Shown here piece after piece: positions 60,577 through 64,000 of a stretch of 64,000 nucleotides of DNA. A program made the translations under genes and the position numbers. The DNA comes from Echinarachnius parma (taxonomy: Eukaryota; Echinodermata; Echinoidea; Clypeasteroida; Echinarachniidae): positions 124,001 through 188,000 of the forward strand of contig JBAMJV010003033.1 of assembly GCA_037951105.1 (NCBI GenBank), read 5' to 3'. Within the stretch, counting starts at the first letter, position 1; each line of letters begins with the position of its first letter. Below the pieces are notes generated by a model. The model did not search any database, was not told the DNA's origin, and saw only the letters and a list, made by a program, of their open reading frames with translations.

Positions 60577-60805
60577 TTAGAGTATTTTTCATTGTAGTTT
60601 TGCTGTGAAAAGGTCAACAATTTGTACAGACAGACTTGCAATTCATAACTGATTCTGATTTTAAGGTTTCAGCTAACGGCTGTCTTTTTTTAGTATTTTT
60701 CATTGCAGTTTTGCAGTGAAAAGGTCAACCATTTGTACAGACAGAATTGAAATTTGTAACTGATTCTTGATTTTAAGGTTTTAGCTAACAGCTTTCCTTC
60801 ATATC
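60577..60805 (+). repeat. Tandem duplication, two units of about 114 bp
   Basis: AGTATTTTTCATTG, GTGAAAAGGTCAAC, TTTGTACAGACAGA and TTAAGGTTTNAGCTAAC occur in order in both units with few changes. Confidence 0.85.
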
Positions 60806-61144
60806 AGAAAAGTATATGGCCAATTGTGTGTTAAATACATAGATATAACATATGCTTGGACTGTATTTTGAGCAATCACCTTGTTTTTATATGTATATAA
60901 TTCACTTAATATGAAGGAAATTGCTTCCAAAAGTCCATTAATGCCATTTGTTCAGGTTTCTGCACAAATGAAAGAAAGAGGAAAATAGATGTTAATATTT
61001 AATATATATATTTTCATAAGCTGACAATTTTATGTATTACCACACCATTAGACATCACATACATGAGCAACTACTGATGTTTCACATCTGAAATGAGAAT
61101 TGTTTGTAATTATTTTGTCCTCCAGCAGTGTTTCCAAGCAATTG

Positions 61145-61707
61145 TTAAAGGGAAAGTTGAGTTTTGGTAGAGAGGGCGCTAGACTACTTAATTGGTTTGT
61201 GAGGTAATGAAAAACTGAGTGTAAAATTTGAAAGAGCATAATATTTAAACAATAAAATCATCTTTGTTTGATCAAAATCGGTTCAGAAACGGCTGAAATA
61301 TCCATAAATATAACAATTTGTAATAAACCCGGGGCCCTGGGTTTATTAGAGAATTTTGAACCAGCCGTTAAAAATTCAAAAAAATGCTTCCTCTTTTCAA
61401 AAAGTTACAAAATAGGTATTTAAATAGTTGTTGGTTATTTCTCTATCTAATCACTATTTCAACAAAGCATCACATGCACAATATTTTATTCAAAATGGTT
61501 AAAACCGATGAGTGTTTAGAGAGCGCCCTCTTACGTTTTAACGGCTCTTTTTGAATGATAACATGATCTTTACTACGTCATTTGTAATTTTGTGTTCCTT
61601 TCTAGTTATAACTATTAGTTTGTAATGTAATGATGCAGGTTTTGGTTACTAAAATTCAGTTTCACTAAAACTGTACTCTCCTTACCAGAACTCAACTATC
61701 CCTTTAA
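61145..61707. mobile_element. TTAA MITE family D, copy 2 (young)
   Basis: It begins TTAAAGGGAAAGTTGAG and ends CTCAACTATCCCTTTAA; 563 bp. Near-identical to 19654-20217 in the same orientation. Both TTAA are intact. Confidence 0.92.
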
Positions 61708-61798
61708 GCAAGGAAACAATGAATAGTTGATTGTTGGTTACCAACTGTGCTAACCTAGCCCCAGGTACTATGATTATCAAATTTGTTACTCCGTACAG

Positions 61799-61853
61799 AA
61801 CATATCTGGAAGAGGAACTGATGAAAGCCAGAGAAAAGCCCAAACTTAGGAAG
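61799..61853 (+). CDS. IP3K: IP3 3-kinase, shared exon 5
   Basis: With the two bases from exon 4 it completes Arg and then encodes TYLEEELMKAREKPKLRK, the strongly conserved segment directly after the DCKMG motif in IP3 3-kinases. The acceptor is CCGTACAG|A with a poor pyrimidine tract; the donor is AAG|GTATGT in phase 0. The exon is 55 nt. Following family order, the next residues should be the DMY segment, then the IP3-binding helices and the C-lobe with the metal-binding Asp. None of these is found before 64000, so the gene is cut off by the window edge with roughly 150 residues missing. Confidence 0.95.
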
Positions 61854-64000
61854 GTATGTACAACACTTGGTTGACGTTGCTATCTATAGGCTAGTATACT
61901 GCTCCCCCGGGAGTTGAGATGGTGTGCAAGATGATTGCATGGGTTTTAACTAGCATTAATCACAGGATGATAAAACCGGCACACAACTGTGTATAATAAT
62001 TGTAATTATTGCTCAAATTATTATAATTATAATTTAATTTTGATCATTTTTACATCATGTTCTGTTTAATTTTTTGTTTTAGTAGTTGTTTTTTAAAGAT
62101 GATTTTAATGACTTCTAGTAGATTATTTTTGTAGTAATAATGACTTGGTATTAATATATATATAGAGAGAGACGGAAAAGAAATGAAGGTCAGGAAAACG
62201 AATTAATGATAATGATCTTGTTTTTCTATCTCATTTTGATAGTAGTTGAGAAGACTCCTGATTACCAAAACGAAATACAAATCATGTCGCAGCAAGGCAA
62301 GCTAAGCGTTTTATCACATTATCATATTTTGATAATAGTTGAAAAAATTTCCTCTTGATTACCAAAACGAAATGCGGATCATGTCGCAGCGAGGCTGGCT
62401 AAGCATTTTATCACATTCTCGTATCCATGGGAACCAATGTGAATAGAGAACCTTCAAGATAATAGCCTGTGATGCTGATATGTGAAGGGGCTCAATTAAA
62501 ATGATATTGATGTATGATTTTAAAAAGAAGGTACAAGTGGGATTTTGGTGCTTTTCTTTAGATACATGACATTATCATTCTGTCCCTCTTGAGTTAGGTG
62601 GTTAGCTGTTATTTGTTTTTGTTTTTCAGATGTATTCAATCAATTATGATTATTCACATCTCAAATTCTCTTTCTTTATCCTGACCATCTGAGAGAAGCA
62701 GCCTAAGTTTCAAACCCGGGTTGATTTGTGCAAAGAGCAGACCTCCCTCTTTACAAAATACATTTGTTTTTAATCCATCCCTCCTCCCCGCCAGATATAA
62801 ATAAACCCACACTTTGCCACTGATGGTATCCTTGTAAAATTAAAATTAAAATTAAAATGTTTGGAGCTCCTTTCATCCATTTCCACACTGTTTGAAGTGA
62901 TGTTAAAAAAACTGTTTTTTTAATAAGTTTGTTAGTGGATAATTAATCTTTATTTGATACATTGCATTATAATGTTCATTTTAGACAATTAATGTTCTGA
63001 ATTTGAAGGTTAGTGTGGTTTAAAATTTTGCACAATATAATTTTGTTAAAGTTATATGATGCCAAAGTTTATTTCTTTTATATATACTTTTTTATGGTGT
63101 TCATAATGCTCTGAAAATAAGGTTAGGTGTGGTTGCTAGTTGCGTGTATATAAAGGCAAAATATAAAGTTAACTGATGGGGAAGCTAATTTCATACATGC
63201 TCTGAATATAATATGGTCAAGTGTAGACTTTGCTAATTGTGTGTGTTAATAGGGATATGAAAGAGTTTGTTGATGCTAAGGTAATTTCATACACGCCTTC
63301 ACCATTACCGTCTCCATCGCCACTCCAAGGCATCATTTGATCAGATACCAGCAGCGCATGAGGCAGTTACTATGGAAACCTGAATTATACAATGCTCTTA
63401 AAGTAGGCTTAATGGAACGTCTCTCAAGATAGTATCCTGTTCTTTCTTCGTACTTTGTAGTTAAATATTTACTCTGGAGAAATGTTCTCTGAGAATCTTT
63501 TCCATTTCTAATGGAATCTTGTTTTTTTTATTACTCTAAATGCATGCTCAATGATGTTTTTCCTGTTTTTACATCACTTTGCAGTGAAATATATGTTTTC
63601 TCCAGAGAAATATTCCCTGAAAAACCTCTCTTGCTTCTATTGAGATCTTGTTTTCTTATCAGTCTTTATAATGCAGCGATTTAAAGTTTTTCACAACACT
63701 TCACCATGAAATATGTATTCTCTGGAGAAACTGTCTTTGAAAATCAAGTTCTGTTGATGCTCTTAACAAAGTCATAGAGTAGGTTTATGGTCAGAAAAAA
63801 CGGTTTGGGGCCTTAGAGGAATAGAACTGATTTATTGTACTGTCTTCTTTTTTCCTTTCACGTTGGGTTTCTTAGCCTAATTGAGTCAGTTGTGCAAATC
63901 TGTTTATGTTCATCTATTTAACACATTCAGTAATTGTCCTAGGAATACTTGGGCTGAGGTCCATAAGAAAAGCATGCTATACCAACATCAAATAGCCTTG
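61854..64000 (+). other. Intron after shared exon 5 (runs off the window)
   Basis: No further kinase exon is seen. It contains a two-unit tandem duplication (about 62236-62417; CTGATTACCAAAACGAAAT in each), a loose repeat near 62960-63270, a repeat of about 130 bp near 63465-63770 (CTGGAGAAATGTTCTCTGA and variants, three units) and a relative of mini-element family I at the right edge. Confidence 0.7.

Larger units (their letters stand above)
60551..61798 (+). other. Intron between shared exons 4 and 5
   Basis: It contains a two-unit tandem duplication (60577-60805) and a full-length family D MITE (61145-61707). The MITE ends only 91 bp before the acceptor CTCCGTACAG, so part of the splicing-signal context may derive from it. 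Confidence 0.8.

Overview
The window is AT-rich animal genomic DNA with GT-AG introns, very long introns and many short non-autonomous DNA transposons. There is no operon structure and no prokaryotic signal. The one gene I recognise is an inositol 1,4,5-trisphosphate 3-kinase (IP3 3-kinase, the single invertebrate counterpart of vertebrate ITPKA/B/C). A short TTAGGG run, the repeat types and the kinase sequence suggest a marine invertebrate deuterostome. An echinoderm is my best guess, but the sequence does not prove it.

The gene runs left to right. Four consecutive kinase exons are visible at 46898-46997, 59995-60135, 60478-60550 and 61799-61853. Together they encode 123 residues: the calmodulin-binding/N-lobe start, the ATP-site strand and the family signature PxxxDxKxG. 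The remaining catalytic exons must lie beyond 64000. Upstream, three separate ATG-containing exons end at good splice donors exactly in phase 0, as the first shared kinase exon requires: a 564-codon Ser/Pro-rich exon (5309-7000), a 120-codon acidic exon behind a TATA box (26076-26435) and a 47-codon exon with a hydrophobic tail (44672-44812). I read these as alternative N-termini of one kinase, made from different promoters. Upstream of shared exon 3 lies a decayed duplicate of the same exon (59879-59932). The acceptor of exon 4 sits at the end of a 60-bp tandem array.

A possible terminal exon of an unidentified gene lies on the minus strand at 41412-41714, nested in the large intron.

The rest is intronic or upstream DNA. 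It holds (i) several families of TTAA-flanked elements whose ends read TTAAAGGRR, the hallmark of T2/Kolobok-type MITEs; (ii) other inverted-repeat elements, including a 1.45-kb near-palindrome at 48905-50351; (iii) numerous degenerate tandem duplications with units of about 50-490 bp, including a 16-copy 50-bp minisatellite with telomere-like sequence at 16306-17105; and (iv) microsatellites and long G or C runs. I saw no tRNA, rRNA, CRISPR array or intact transposase.
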